A stretch of 64,000 nucleotides of DNA, from NCBI RefSeq assembly GCF_009792315.1, contig NZ_CP045542.1, positions 1,136,020 through 1,200,019 of the forward strand, given 5' to 3'. Shown piece after piece: positions 33,903-43,741 of this stretch (position 1 is its first letter; every line of letters begins with the position of its first letter). The notes under the pieces were generated by a model that was given only the letters and a program-made list of their open reading frames with translations, had not been told where the DNA came from and ran no database searches. A program made the translations under genes and the position numbers. Source of the stretch: Mycoplasma sp. NEAQ87857. Lineage in GTDB: Bacteria; Bacillota_I; Bacilli_A; Mycoplasmatales; Metamycoplasmataceae.

Positions 33903-34118
33903 TTATTTAATGTTTTTAACTAATTGTTCATATTCTTCTAATGTCATTAATGTTGCAGCTATGACACTACCTTGTTCATCTTCGACAGATGCAACGATAT
34001 ATGTTTCATCTTTATAGACAATTTCTTGTCCAAATTTATCCATTAAAAACTCTTGAACAATTGGATCTGATATTTCTAACTTGCAATCTTTGCTAGCTAG
34101 TTCTAAAATTAAGTCCAT
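33903..34118 (-). CDS. Small acidic ICE protein, 71 aa
   Basis: MDLILELASKDCKLEISDP...; ATG 34118 after GGAGGAAAT. Acidic, short alternating strands and a C-terminal helix (TLEEYEQLVKNIK). No family recognised. Ends 12 bases before the ArdC-like start, so it could be a co-expressed partner. Confidence 0.6.
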   Translation of the reverse strand: MDLILELASKDCKLEISDPIVQEFLMDKFGQEIVYKDETYIVASVEDEQGSVIAATLMTLEEYEQLVKNIK

Positions 34119-34153
34119 ATTTCCTCCAATAAATTTATTTTTGCAAAGAACGA

Positions 34154-35353
34154 TTATTTTTCATTAACCTCCTTTTTATTGATATTATAAATATCAACAA
34201 TTACACTTAAAGAATTAGTTAGCATCTTAATTTCACTTGCGTTACCAATTAATCGATAAAGTGTAGTTTTTGACAATAAATCTAAATCTAATAGTGGAAT
34301 TAATTTAGCATAATCACTATCAGTAAATCCATTAAGCTTAAATGCTTCTCTAACAGTTATTAATCTACGTTCATAAAAATCTTTTTTATTTAGATTGTAC
34401 TTAATACTAATAGTTCCAACATTAGGAGAGCGATCTTGTTTAGTTGTTAATGTTTCAACTAATCCATTATTAATAATCATTTGATCAGTGTTTGATAAAT
34501 CAGGATTATTCTTGATTAAATTTGCTCTACTTTCAGTTTTAGCAATAACACAACTTAAAGCTTCTTCTTTGTAATTATTATTTAAATCAAATACTGATTG
34601 ATAATGACTTAAGGGACTTTTTAATCTTTCAAGCATCAAGCTATATCCTTTAGCTAAAATTAGCTTATCAAGTTCCTTTTCGTTTTCAAAAGGTAGTTTT
34701 AAACTCTTATCAAAAGCATAAATATATGTTCTTTGTTTCTTTTGAATGCTTCCGTGATTTTTAGAATTTTGACTTGAAGTAAATACAACATACCCTAATT
34801 GATTTAAAAACTCAATTCATTCTAAAAACAAAGTTTTATTTTTAGAGATTAAATTTGGTAATGCTTCAGCAAATAAATATTTAGGACGATTTTTCATTTG
34901 AGATAATAGCTCTTTAAAATCATTCATAACTTCTGGAATAAAGTTATAAGTGATTACATCTAAATGTAAAGTATCTAACATATCTCCTTTAAGTTTTCTA
35001 ATATCACCATAATTGCTATTGACTAAAAAACTAGTAGCTATAATCTTTTTCAACAAATCATTTTTGAACATTGAATTAGCAATTGATGTTTTTCCATCAT
35101 AGCTAAATGATTTTGTTTCTAAAAGTTTATTAACTTCACTCATTGAATTAAGTTTTAATTTGTGCTGATATTTAGAAAGTTTGAAAATGTTATATTTGCT
35201 ATGAATTAATGCATAAGCTATATTTGCATTAATATCTCATTCAGATATAGCTAAAATATCTAAAATATTCTCTTTATAATCTTTGTTAATTTGATTAATA
35301 GCAGTATTGATTGAACCAATACCTGCAAAAGCATCAAAAACCTTTAATTTCAT
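34154..35353 (-). CDS. Degenerate cytosine-C5 DNA methyltransferase-like protein
   Basis: 399 aa with the motif order of C5 methylases: motif I KVFDAFAGIGSINTAI at the N terminus, an ENV-like EALPNLISK, a motif VIII-like QKKQRTYIYA, a target-recognition region, and motif IX/X ERRLITVREAFKLNGF ... LIGNASEIKML. However, the place of motif IV, normally FPCQ with the catalytic cysteine, reads DVITYNFIPEVMND: there is no Cys. The protein may bind DNA or SAM without methylating, or be a relic kept for another role. Its start overlaps the stop of the TraG-like gene (TAATG). Confidence 0.75.
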
Positions 35354-37407
35354 TATTTAATCTCCTTATCTTTATTGTTTTGTTTTAAATACATTATTTC
35401 TAACACTTTTATATATGTAGAATAATTCATTTCTGGTAGTTTATATGTACTAGAACTTGTTTCATAATTGAATACAATTTCTTTAGCTTGATTTTGTTGA
35501 AGAAAGTTTCCTTCTTCAACTTCAATTTCATTATTAGTATCTCAAGTCATTCTTCTAAAATTTCAAATAGAATTAAGATTAATTTTAATTTTATCTTTTG
35601 GGACAAAGAAATATTTTGTATTTGGATTTGCTATAAAATCTCAAACTTTGTAGGCCATATTACTTTTAACTACTAAAGGTAGTTTGCTTTGCATTTGAAT
35701 TATCAACTCATCCTTGCTTTTTGTTTTTAAAGCAGGAACATCATATAAAGGAACTTTTTCCATTGAAGTAGATACTGATGAACTTGAACTTTTACTTTGA
35801 ACAGTTTCACTTTTTCTTTCAATATGTTTTGTTCCTAAAGATTTTGAAACTGCTTCAAGTGTTTTTTCGTTATTAGTATTTAAAAAATAAACTAATGCAG
35901 CATTATTTTTAATAATTGCATTTTCACCCTTACCAGTTTCATACATTTTTAATTGTTCGTAATCTTGCAACACTAACATAAAGAATATTTTTCTACTTCT
36001 TGCAATAGAACACTTATTTGCAAAATCTGGAATAACAGGTAAATTACCAAATTCATCCAAAAAGAAAAATAACTTTCTATCTAGATTATCTTTATTGTTA
36101 GTTTGTAAATAATCTAATGCTTTTTTGTAAATTTGATTAACTAAAATACTTACTAGGAATCTAATACTTACTTTTTGATCAGGAAACTTAATAAACAATG
36201 CAAAATGTTCTTCTTTGTGATTGTTGAACATTGTTGTTAAATCTAATGTATCAGTTGATGTAAGACGTTTTAAGTTAATGTCTTGTGAAAATAAACTCAC
36301 TACTTTTGTTGCATTTGCTAAATAACCTTGGACAGTGACTTGAGCACCATCAGCTAATGAAGCTTGTTCAGTATAAATATCATTTCACATCTCGTTATCG
36401 CTTTTATGGTGTTTAGCAATCTTTCTTCACTTTCCGCTGCTAAAAGTATCATAATTAAGCATCTTATTTAAATTCGGTAAAGTAAATAAATCTTTATTAA
36501 ATTCTTTACCTTCTTCTTCAAGAGAAAATAATAATCAAAACTTTAAAACGGTAATAATGCTAGCTTTTGCATTTGCTTCTCAAATAGTACCTTCTGACTT
36601 TTTATCTCAAGGTAATCCATTAACAATTTCAATCAAAGATGCAAAAGCTTCTGAATAATCATCTTCAGTTAAATCATTTTTTGCTTTTGAATGTAATTTT
36701 TCTCACGCATCAATTAAAGGATTTCATCTACAACTATTTTTATAATCAAACAAATCAACAACCTTGATTGTATATCCTTGATTTTTTAAATGATTACCAG
36801 TTTTATTTAGGATTTCACCTTTTGGATCAGATATCACCATTAAGCTCTTTTTCTCTTTTTCTAATGAAGAGTTATAGATTATGTTAGGTAAAATAACTCT
36901 TTGAGTTTTACCGCTTCCTGTTGTACCTAAAACAATACTGTGAAAATCACTATCATTTGTAAGATAATTTACTTTGCTTTTATGTGGATAGAAATTTAAA
37001 ACAAAGTTATCATTATTTTGATTAAGAAGTTTTTGATATTCTTTTTTATTACCTACTTTCAACTTTTCATTTCATAAAAACAAATCATTTAAGTTGTTTC
37101 TTAAATCATTATTAGAATTTTTAAAAGTTAGATCATAACTCAATCATCAAATGTAAAAGATAACCAAAGATAAAAAACTAATTAAAAGTAAATAAAGTCC
37201 TTTATCACTATCTAGAAAAATTTTTTCTAAATAACTAAAGGTACTTTTTCAAAAATTCAATTTAATATCACTGATAAATTTTTGATTGTAAATAATCAGC
37301 ATTGCTAAAAATGAAAAGATTATTATTGACAGGACATAGAACAAAGGAAAAGTTATGAGTTTTGCAATTAATCATCGCTTGCGTTGTGATTTAACTTTTA
37401 ATTTCAT
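35353..37407 (-). CDS. VirD4/TraG-type coupling protein
   Basis: 684 aa. Two N-terminal membrane helices (LITFPLFYVLSIIIFSFLAM; LYLLLISFLSLVIFYIWWL), Walker A LGTTGSGKTQ (about 161-168), ISDPKGE (the conserved SDPKGE motif of TraG/VirD4), Walker B LFFFLDEFGNLP (D about 451) and a NNAALVYFLNTNN segment. It docks the relaxosome to the secretion channel and pumps DNA (mycoplasma ICE CDS5). Overlaps its neighbours on both sides by TAATG, so it is translationally coupled to the relaxase upstream and the methylase-like gene downstream. Confidence 0.92.
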
Positions 37408-38645
37408 TATTCACCTTCAGACATAGCTTGAATTTTTTTGAATAAAGCTTTTGCTTTTAATTCTTCTTGATATCCAGCTCTATTTTCAATTCATAAAGAA
37501 TTAAAGATTTTAATAAAACTTTTTTGTTGTTGAACTGGAATGTTATTTTGTTTATCTTTTTCTAAAGATGATTTAATAATTTGTTTTGCTATTAATAAAT
37601 CTAATTCTTTAGATTGTTTTGAAATGAAATCATCTTTTTCTTTTAAAGTCATAAATTTATTTGTTTTAGAAAGTTTAGTAATTTGATTTTTAAATTCTAG
37701 ATAATCAGTTTTAAAATCTTTGTTAGATGAAAGAAGTAAATCTTTTACTTTAGAAATTGAATTGTATAAACTTTGATTTTTATCTGCATTTAAATCTTGA
37801 ATTGAAAGTTTAATTAAATCATTTTTAGATGAATAATTTTTCTTTCACTCATCAGCAACAAGTTTTGAATAATGATCAACAGCAGATGATGATTTGATTT
37901 TATGTTTTTGATTAAAGAAAACTCTTAAGTTTTTCTTGTGTTCATAAATGCTATTTTTAGTAGAAACAAGATCATAAAATTCTTTAGGAGTTTCTAACAC
38001 ATTAACCAAATCTTGTTTGAACAACTTAATTGAATCTTTTGAAAATGAATTAAATTTTCTAAACTTAGATTTTTCATATAACATTAAGTGTATGTGGGGA
38101 TAATCACTGTTAGTATGCATCGCTCAAACACCATCAACATTATTTTTGTTCATTTTGTTTCTTTCTAACATTTTAGATAAAAACAAATTAAGATACTCAT
38201 TTCAATTTTGTTTTGAAAAAGTATTAGTAAATTTTGATAAATCACCCATATTGATAGTTAATTCATAAATTATTTGTTGCTCAGACACTTTATTTTTAAA
38301 CTCAGCTTTAAAGCTTTCTTTATCAATGTCATTAGCACTTTCATTAAACAAACGATATAAACCTGATTTGTATTTAATTCCTGGATTATCTTGTTTGTTT
38401 TTCACTTGTGATTTCATAAACTCAGCATAATCAAGATTGCTATCATAAAATTTATTCATTAAGCTTTCATTTGTTTCAGAATTATCTTGCAAGCAAACAG
38501 CACTCGCTCGAGTGATATAATCTACAAAATTTCCGCTTACATAAAATTCTCAATTATGAACTTTCTTTTGACCACCAATTAAATTCTTTTGAATATTTTT
38601 TCTAGCATATTCTAATCGAACAAAACCCCAATTAACATTATTCAT
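37407..38645 (-). CDS. Relaxase, HUH type (MobL-like)
   Basis: 412 aa. The metal-binding motif HTNSDYPHIHLMLYE (about 176-190) has the HxDxxHxHxH-like spacing of relaxase motif 3; the C-terminal 200 residues are Lys-rich and helical. Relaxases nick oriT and lead the DNA strand through the channel. No classical motif 1 tyrosine can be assigned with certainty from sight. First in a TAATG-coupled series relaxase-coupling protein-methylase, and directly downstream of a noncoding gap with an inverted repeat. ATG 38645 with an AGGATG about 8 bases upstream. Confidence 0.7.
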
Positions 38646-38883
38646 ATAATCCCATCCTAAATTCAACATAGTAACAGACTACATCTACGTTGTAATAAAC
38701 AAAGTTAACTTCGTTTACTTTGTTTATATTTAGGTCTAAAATTTGGAACTAACTAAAAATTGCATTACCAAAATTTAATAATTCATTAGAGTCCAATAAT
38801 TTTTTTCATCAACCATCTGAATTAATTAATTAATTAATCCCGTTTACTTCGTTTCTTTCAATAAATGAAATTGATGATAGAAA
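38646..38883. other. Noncoding gap upstream of the relaxase with a perfect inverted repeat; oriT candidate
   Basis: 238 bp without a gene. Arms ATAAACAAAGT (38695-38705) and ACTTTGTTTAT (38717-38727) are an 11-bp perfect inverted repeat around TAACTTCGTTT. A related CGTTTACTTCGTTTC occurs at about 38839-38853 and a TTAATTAA tract lies before it. Origins of transfer commonly lie next to the relaxase gene and contain such repeats; it could equally be an operator of the promoter. Confidence 0.45.
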
Positions 38884-39678
38884 TTAATGTACTAAATATC
38901 TTTCGGATGTCAATTTGAAAAAATGCTGATGTTTGTAATATCTAAATTTTTTAATTTTAGTATCAGCAAACAGTGATTGAGGATCTAAAAGAAAGGGATT
39001 GAACAATAAAATAGAATCTGATTTATTAGATAAGTCTATTTTATGATAGATTTTTTTAACTAAATATTTTCGTCTATAATCAACTAACTCAAAATTACAA
39101 ATCTTTTTTAGATGATTATAAGCAGTTGATTTTTTTAAACCTAAATATTTATTTTGTAATAAAACTTGTTTTTTATTATTCGCATTCTTGATTGCATATT
39201 GTTCTTTTTTCTTTGTAATTAAAACATTCATTCCATAAAGGAAGAATAATTTTCAGTCATATGATTTTGTCAAAGCAACAAAACAACGTTTATCATCACC
39301 AAAATTTAACTTAAATTTTTTGTCGTGGGAAACAATAAGTTTGTTATTAATACAAAATTTTAATGCACGATAAAAAGTTGTCTTAGGAAAATATTTTGCT
39401 ATCTTGTTAAAGCTAACAAATTTTTTTCTTGCTTTAAATAAATTAGCAACAGCTAAAAATTCACAAACTGATTGCTTATCTTTAATTACATCCAACACTT
39501 TTTTAGGTAAATAAAATTTTGTTTTGCAAATTTTATTTACTATCTGCAAAGGAAGTTTATTGTATTTTTTAGAGTTATAAAGTTTTATAAAATTAGCATC
39601 ACGTTTATCTTCTTTAATTTTCTTATCATCGAAGATAAATTCTTGTTGTAAAACTAAAAGCTCTTTATACTTTCCCAT
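38884..39678 (-). CDS. ICE right-end protein with two helix-turn-helix-like segments
   Basis: 264 aa, continuous with TGA as Trp; ATG 39678 after AGGAGG. Very basic. Two similar winged-helix-like stretches: VSFNKIAKYFPKTTFYRALK and LGLKKSTAYNHLKKICNFEL. Likely a DNA-binding protein, such as a regulator, a relaxosome accessory factor or a replication initiator; I cannot choose. It is the first gene inside the right terminus and has no room for a promoter between the terminator at 39694-39719 and its ribosome binding site. Confidence 0.7.
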
Positions 39679-39693
39679 AAAACCTCCTCTTGC

Positions 39694-39719
39694 AAATAAA
39701 AAAGCGCCTGGAAGCGCTT
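39694..39719 (-). terminator. Terminator-like hairpin at the ICE right end
   Basis: Minus strand: AAGCGC (39719-39714), loop, GCGCTT (39707-39702), then a T run, ending 4 bases before the ribosome binding site of the first ICE gene. The base of the stem overlaps the inner end of the terminal inverted repeat. It would block transcripts entering from outside, or from the other end in the circular form. Confidence 0.65.
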
Positions 39720-39743
39720 AGGTGAAGGGGATTTTACTCACTC
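39716..39743. repeat. ICE terminal inverted repeat, right
   Basis: Reverse complement starts GAGTGAGTAAAA and pairs with 9584-9611 at 22 of 28 positions. Confidence 0.9.
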
Positions 39744-39751
39744 TAAATATT
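39744..39751. repeat. ICE target-site duplication, right copy (TAAATATT)
   Basis: Identical to 9576-9583, immediately outside the right inverted repeat. Confidence 0.9.
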
Positions 39752-39957
39752 TAGATAATTTATCAAATTCAAATCATTGAGATAATCAACAAAGTTTAAT
39801 AAGGTTAAATGAAAAATTTAATCAATTAGTTGAACAATACCAAACAAACTACAAGAAATTAAAATATGGATTAATTTCAGGTATTGCAGTTGCTGCAACT
39901 ACTATCTTCTTTATCTTAATTGCACTATTTAAAAAACGCAAAAAAGATAAAGAATAA
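39745..39957 (+). pseudogene. Giant GA-module surface protein, 3' part with membrane anchor
   Basis: 71 codons in frame with the left part once the ICE and one TSD are removed (...FDKLDKYLDNLSNSNHW...). It ends with a membrane helix YGLISGIAVAATTIFFILIA and a basic tail LFKKRKKDKE, i.e. a C-terminal anchor. It has no start of its own and is presumably silent while the ICE is in place. A terminator follows. Confidence 0.9.
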
Positions 39958-39965
39958 CAATTTCA

Positions 39966-39998
39966 AATAAGACAAATCTATATTTGTCTTATTTTTTA
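39966..39998 (+). terminator. Intrinsic terminator of the giant surface gene
   Basis: 12-bp perfect stem AATAAGACAAAT/ATTTGTCTTATT (39966-39977, 39982-39993), loop CTAT, T run. Confidence 0.85.
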
Positions 39999-40040
39999 TT
40001 TCCCTTTAGTAATTAAATCACCATTTCCCACTTTATACCT

Positions 40041-40070
40041 AAAATAAAAAACAGCATATATTGCTGTTTT
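40041..40070 (-). terminator. Terminator of the thyA-dhfr/dCMP deaminase operon
   Basis: Minus strand AAAACAGCA ... TGCTGTTTT followed by a T-rich run (plus 40041-40050), just after the stop at 40074. Confidence 0.8.
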
Positions 40071-40073
40071 AAA

Positions 40074-41015
40074 TTAGTCTAATTTAACTGTGATTCTAGG
40101 ATTAGCTAAATGTTGTCTTGTTTTAACATTAGTTTGATCAAAAATAAACTGTGCTATTTTTTGATCTGTAGTTCCTTGGTATTTGTTTGATTCATAAACT
40201 ATCTCTTTAATTCCGCTTTGAACAATGGTTTTAGCACAGTTTGAACAAGGAAATAAAGAAGTATATAAAATACCTTGGTCAACTGAAACTGTTGCGTTTA
40301 AAATAGCGTTTATTTCAGCATGAATTACATATGGATATTTATTTAAACCTTCTTCTTTATCTCTATCTCAAGGAAAAATTTTATCTAACCCTTGAGGCAT
40401 TCCATTATATCCAAGAGCTATAACTCTTTTTTTATCATTAATAATGCAAGCTCCTACTTGAGTATTTGGATCTTTTGATCTAAATGCTGAAGTTTTTGCT
40501 AAAAGCATAAAATAATCATCTCAACTAATAGCATCAAATAATTTAACTTCTTTTTTAGTTCAATATTGAACTAAAAAATCTTGATCTTCATCAATGGTTT
40601 GAGTTAGTTGATAATCACTTAAATCTCAATCTAAATAAACATCACCTTGATAATCGTTTTTGATTCTTGAAACTATTAATTCATCTGCATATTTATAATA
40701 TTTCTCATAAATACTTTTACCACCAGCAATAAATAAAATATCTTTTGAATCTTTAAATTTTTTAAATAATTCATCTAATTCTTGATCATTGTGAATGGTT
40801 TGATCTGCAGCTTCTATGTCATCGCTTGATAAAACATAAATAAACCTATCATTTAGCTTGTTAGGAAGTCCTAAGAATGTATTTCTACCCATTAATAAAC
40901 TATGATTGATTGTAGTTTGTTTAAAGTGCTTAAATTCGTTTTTAATAAGTCAAGGCATCTTATTACCTTTACCTATTAAATTATCTTTTCCTAAAGCAAC
41001 TATTAATTTAATCAT
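40074..41015 (-). CDS. Fused dihydrofolate reductase - dCMP deaminase
   Basis: 313 aa in one frame. Residues about 1-155: DHFR ([46 protein letters not shown]), which regenerates tetrahydrofolate with NADPH. Residues about 160-313: zinc-dependent dCMP deaminase (DPNTQVGACI, HAEINAI and PCSNC zinc ligands), which makes dUMP. The partner gene thyA lies just upstream and overlaps (TAATG at 41015), so the two proteins together carry out dCMP to dUMP to dTMP plus cofactor recycling. The second domain begins right after the end of the DHFR fold with no linker of note. Confidence 0.92.
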
Positions 41016-41884
41016 TAAACTGCCACCTCTGCTTTAATTGTTGAATGTGATTCATATCCTTCAAGCTCAATATCTTCAAAAGTAAAATCAAAAATATTTT
41101 TGATTTTAGGGTTTAAAACTAATTTAGGTAGTTTTAAAGGTTGTCTTGAAAGTTGTAAATCAACTTGTTCTAAGTGATTTAAGTATATATGAGTATCTCC
41201 AATTGTATGAACAAATTCCCCAACTTTTAATCCACAAACCTGAGCTACCATTGATAAAAGCAATGAATATGAAGCAATATTAAAGGGAACACCTAAAAAT
41301 AAATCTCCACTTCTTTGGTAAAGTTGCAATGATAATTCCATATCTTTATTAACATAAAACTGAAAGAAGCTATGACAAGGCGGAAGTGCCATTTGATCTA
41401 CTTCTAATGGGTTTCAAGCACTAATAATTAACCTTCTTGAAAAAGGATTTAATTGAATTTGCTTAATGATTTCACTAAGTTGATCATATCCCATAAAATT
41501 ACGTCATTGTTTTCCATATACAGGTCCTAATTCACCATATTTTTTAGCAAATTCTTCATCATCTTTAATTTTTTGTACAAATTCCTTTAATGTTTCATTC
41601 TTATAATCTTTACTTTTTTTATAAATTTCATATGGTCATTCATTTCAAATATTAACATTATGATCCACTAAATATTTAATATTAGTATCACCTTTAATAA
41701 ATCATAATAATTCATAACAAATAGCTTTTCAAGCCATTTTTTTAGTAGTTAATAGTGGAAAACCTTTTCTTAAATCATATCTAGTTTGAGTACCAAAAAC
41801 AGAGATTGTACCTACTCCAGTACGATCTTCTTTTTTTATTCCATTATCTTTTACATTTTTTAATAATTTTAAATATTCTTGCAT
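41015..41884 (-). CDS. thyA: Thymidylate synthase ThyA
   Basis: 289 aa, full length. Converts dUMP to dTMP with methylenetetrahydrofolate, producing dihydrofolate. Seen: [17 protein letters not shown], active-site Cys in [30 protein letters not shown] and the HIYLNHLEQ region. ATG 41884 after GAGG. Translationally coupled to the DHFR-dCMP deaminase gene. Confidence 0.96.
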
Positions 41885-42248
41885 ATCAACCTCTTTTTTT
41901 AAGTGTATTATTTCAATTTAAGATAATTATTACAAATTTCAAAATAAAAAAATTTATTTCATATTTATTTCACAAAAGTGGAAAATTTTAACCAATTATA
42001 AATAGCATATTTTCCATATTTTTAATTAAAAAATAAAAAAATCTTTTTGATTTTTGTTTTTTGTTTTTTGAATTAAAATCATTGTAAGACTAAAAATTGA
42101 AAACCTTTTAGAATACAAAATAAATAGACGTTCTTCAATAATAATTGTGTTTATAAAATAAATGAATATTGACTAAATATTCAATTTTATTACACCAATT
42201 TTTAGCCTTATTTTAATAAATACTAAACATTATACAAAAGAGGTTTAT
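41885..42248. promoter_or_regulatory. Divergent intergenic region between thyA and nrdF
   Basis: 364 AT-rich bases containing the promoters of two divergent dNTP-synthesis operons; no consensus pair can be assigned with confidence. A perfect inverted repeat TGAATATT-GACTA-AATATTCA lies at 42163-42183, 66 bases before the nrdF ATG, a candidate operator. The nrdF ribosome binding site is AGAGG just before 42249. Confidence 0.45.
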
Positions 42249-43271
42249 ATGAAAAATAACAACGAATATTACTACAAATCATCTAATCCTTTAGATTTTG
42301 TTAATAAAATGAATATGCAAGGACCAATGCGTGCAGTTAACTGAAACGTAATCAATGATCCTAAAGATTTAGAAGTGTGAACTAGAGTTACACAAAACTT
42401 TTGATTACCAGAAAAAATTCCTGTATCAAATGATTTAAAATCATGAAATGAAATGGATGCTGATTGAAAACAATTACTAACTAGAACTTTCACTGGTTTA
42501 ACATTGTTAGATACCATTCAATGTACTTTAGGAGATATTGCTCAAATCCCTAACTCTTTAACTGATCATGAGCAAGTTATTTATGCTAACTTTGCTTTTA
42601 TGGTTGGGGTTCATGCAAGAAGTTATGGAACAATTTTTTCAACCTTAAATACAAGTGATGAAATTGAAGAAGCTCATGAATGAGTAATTAATAATGAAAA
42701 ATTACAAGCTAGAGCTAAATTCCTAGTTCCATATTACACTTCAAAAGATCCGTTAAAATCAAAAATTGCTGCTGCTTTAATGCCTGGATTTTTACTATAT
42801 GGTGGATTTTACTTACCATTTTATTTATCTGCAAGAGCTAAATTACCAAACACAAGTGACATTATTAGACTTATTTTAAGAGATAAAGTGTTACATAACT
42901 ATTATTCAGGTTATAAATACCGTAAAAAAATTGAAAAATTACCTAAAGAAAAACAAGAAGAATATAAACAATTTGTGTTTGATATTCTTTATCAACTTAT
43001 TGAATTAGAAAAAGATTTTTTAAGAGAACTTTATGATGGATTTGGTCTAGCTGATGAAGCTATTGCTTTTAGTTTATACAATGCTGGAAAATTCTTACAA
43101 AATTGTGGTTATGAATCACCTTTTACACCTGAAGAAACTAAAATTTCGCCTGAAGTTTTTGCTCAATTATCAGCAAAAGCGGATGAAAATCATGACTTCT
43201 TTTCAGGAAACGGAAGTTCTTATGTTATGGGTGTAACTGAAGAAACATTAGATGAGGATTGAGAATTTTAA
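42249..43271 (+). CDS. nrdF: Ribonucleotide reductase small subunit NrdF, metal-free class Ie type
   Basis: 340 aa. Supplies the radical for NrdE. Of the six usual iron/manganese ligands only D88, H122 and H216 remain; the three glutamates are replaced: V119 (FAFMVGVHARSY), P179 (ALMPGFLLYGGF) and K213 (LRDKVLHNYY). This V/P/K pattern, and a Tyr at 126, match the mollicute R2e proteins shown to work without metal through a DOPA radical formed on that tyrosine with the help of NrdI. First gene of nrdF-nrdI-nrdE; nrdI starts one base after its stop. Confidence 0.94.
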
Positions 43272-43272
43272 C

Positions 43273-43725
43273 ATGAATACAACAGAAAAAAATATTGAAA
43301 TTAAAATCAAAAAACCAACAACTGGTATAAATGCTGTTTATTTTTCATCAGAAACAGGAAACACTGATAAATTTGTAACTAAATTAGGTTATCCAAAACA
43401 TAAAATTCCTGTAGATATGAACCAAGAATTTTTAGTAGATTTTGATTATGTTCTTTTTTGTCCAACTTATTCAGGTGGATTAGATGATGTTAAAGGAAGT
43501 GTTCCTAAACAAGTAATCAAATTTTTAAATAATCAACAAAATAGAGAACATTGTATAGCTATTGTAGCAAGCGGTAATACTAATTTTGGTGATACTTATG
43601 GACTTGCTGGATATGTTTTACAAGCAAAATTACAAGTACCTTTATTACACATTTATGAATTAATAGGTACAAAACACGATGAAGAAATCGTTAAAGAAAA
43701 AATAGAAAAATTATGAAACCAATAA
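43273..43725 (+). CDS. nrdI: NrdI flavodoxin-like RNR activator
   Basis: 150 aa. FMN-binding protein with YFSSETGNTDKF phosphate loop, CPTYSGG and ASGNTNFGDTYGLAG. It delivers the oxidant that activates NrdF; in class Ie it is required for making the modified tyrosine. ATG 43273 is chosen over an in-frame upstream start at 43252 that lies inside nrdF; a GAGG sits at 43254. Confidence 0.93.
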
Positions 43726-43741
43726 TTTAAAAGAGGAATAA

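Larger units (their letters stand above)
9584..39743. mobile_element. Integrative conjugative element of the mycoplasma ICE (DDE transposase) type, 30,160 bp
   Basis: Boundaries are defined by 28-bp imperfect inverted repeats (22 of 28 positions identical, beginning GAGTGAGTAAAA) and an 8-bp direct duplication TAAATATT. Contents in minus-strand order: DNA-binding protein, relaxase, VirD4-type coupling ATPase, methyltransferase relic, ArdC (broken), SSB-like, surface lipoprotein, pilin-like, membrane channel protein, VirB4-type ATPase, large surface protein, topoisomerase, and a DDE transposase at the left end. The order matches the conserved backbone of M. agalactiae ICEA / M. bovis ICEB (families labelled Mbov_0395 to Mbov_0401 in public annotation, from memory). 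The core transfer genes look intact; an IS1634-type element plus its duplication adds 2,327 bp. Confidence 0.93.

Noticed and set aside
39231..39253. Two separate small genes at the ICE right end
   Set aside because: They are one frame joined by a TGA Trp codon (38884-39678).
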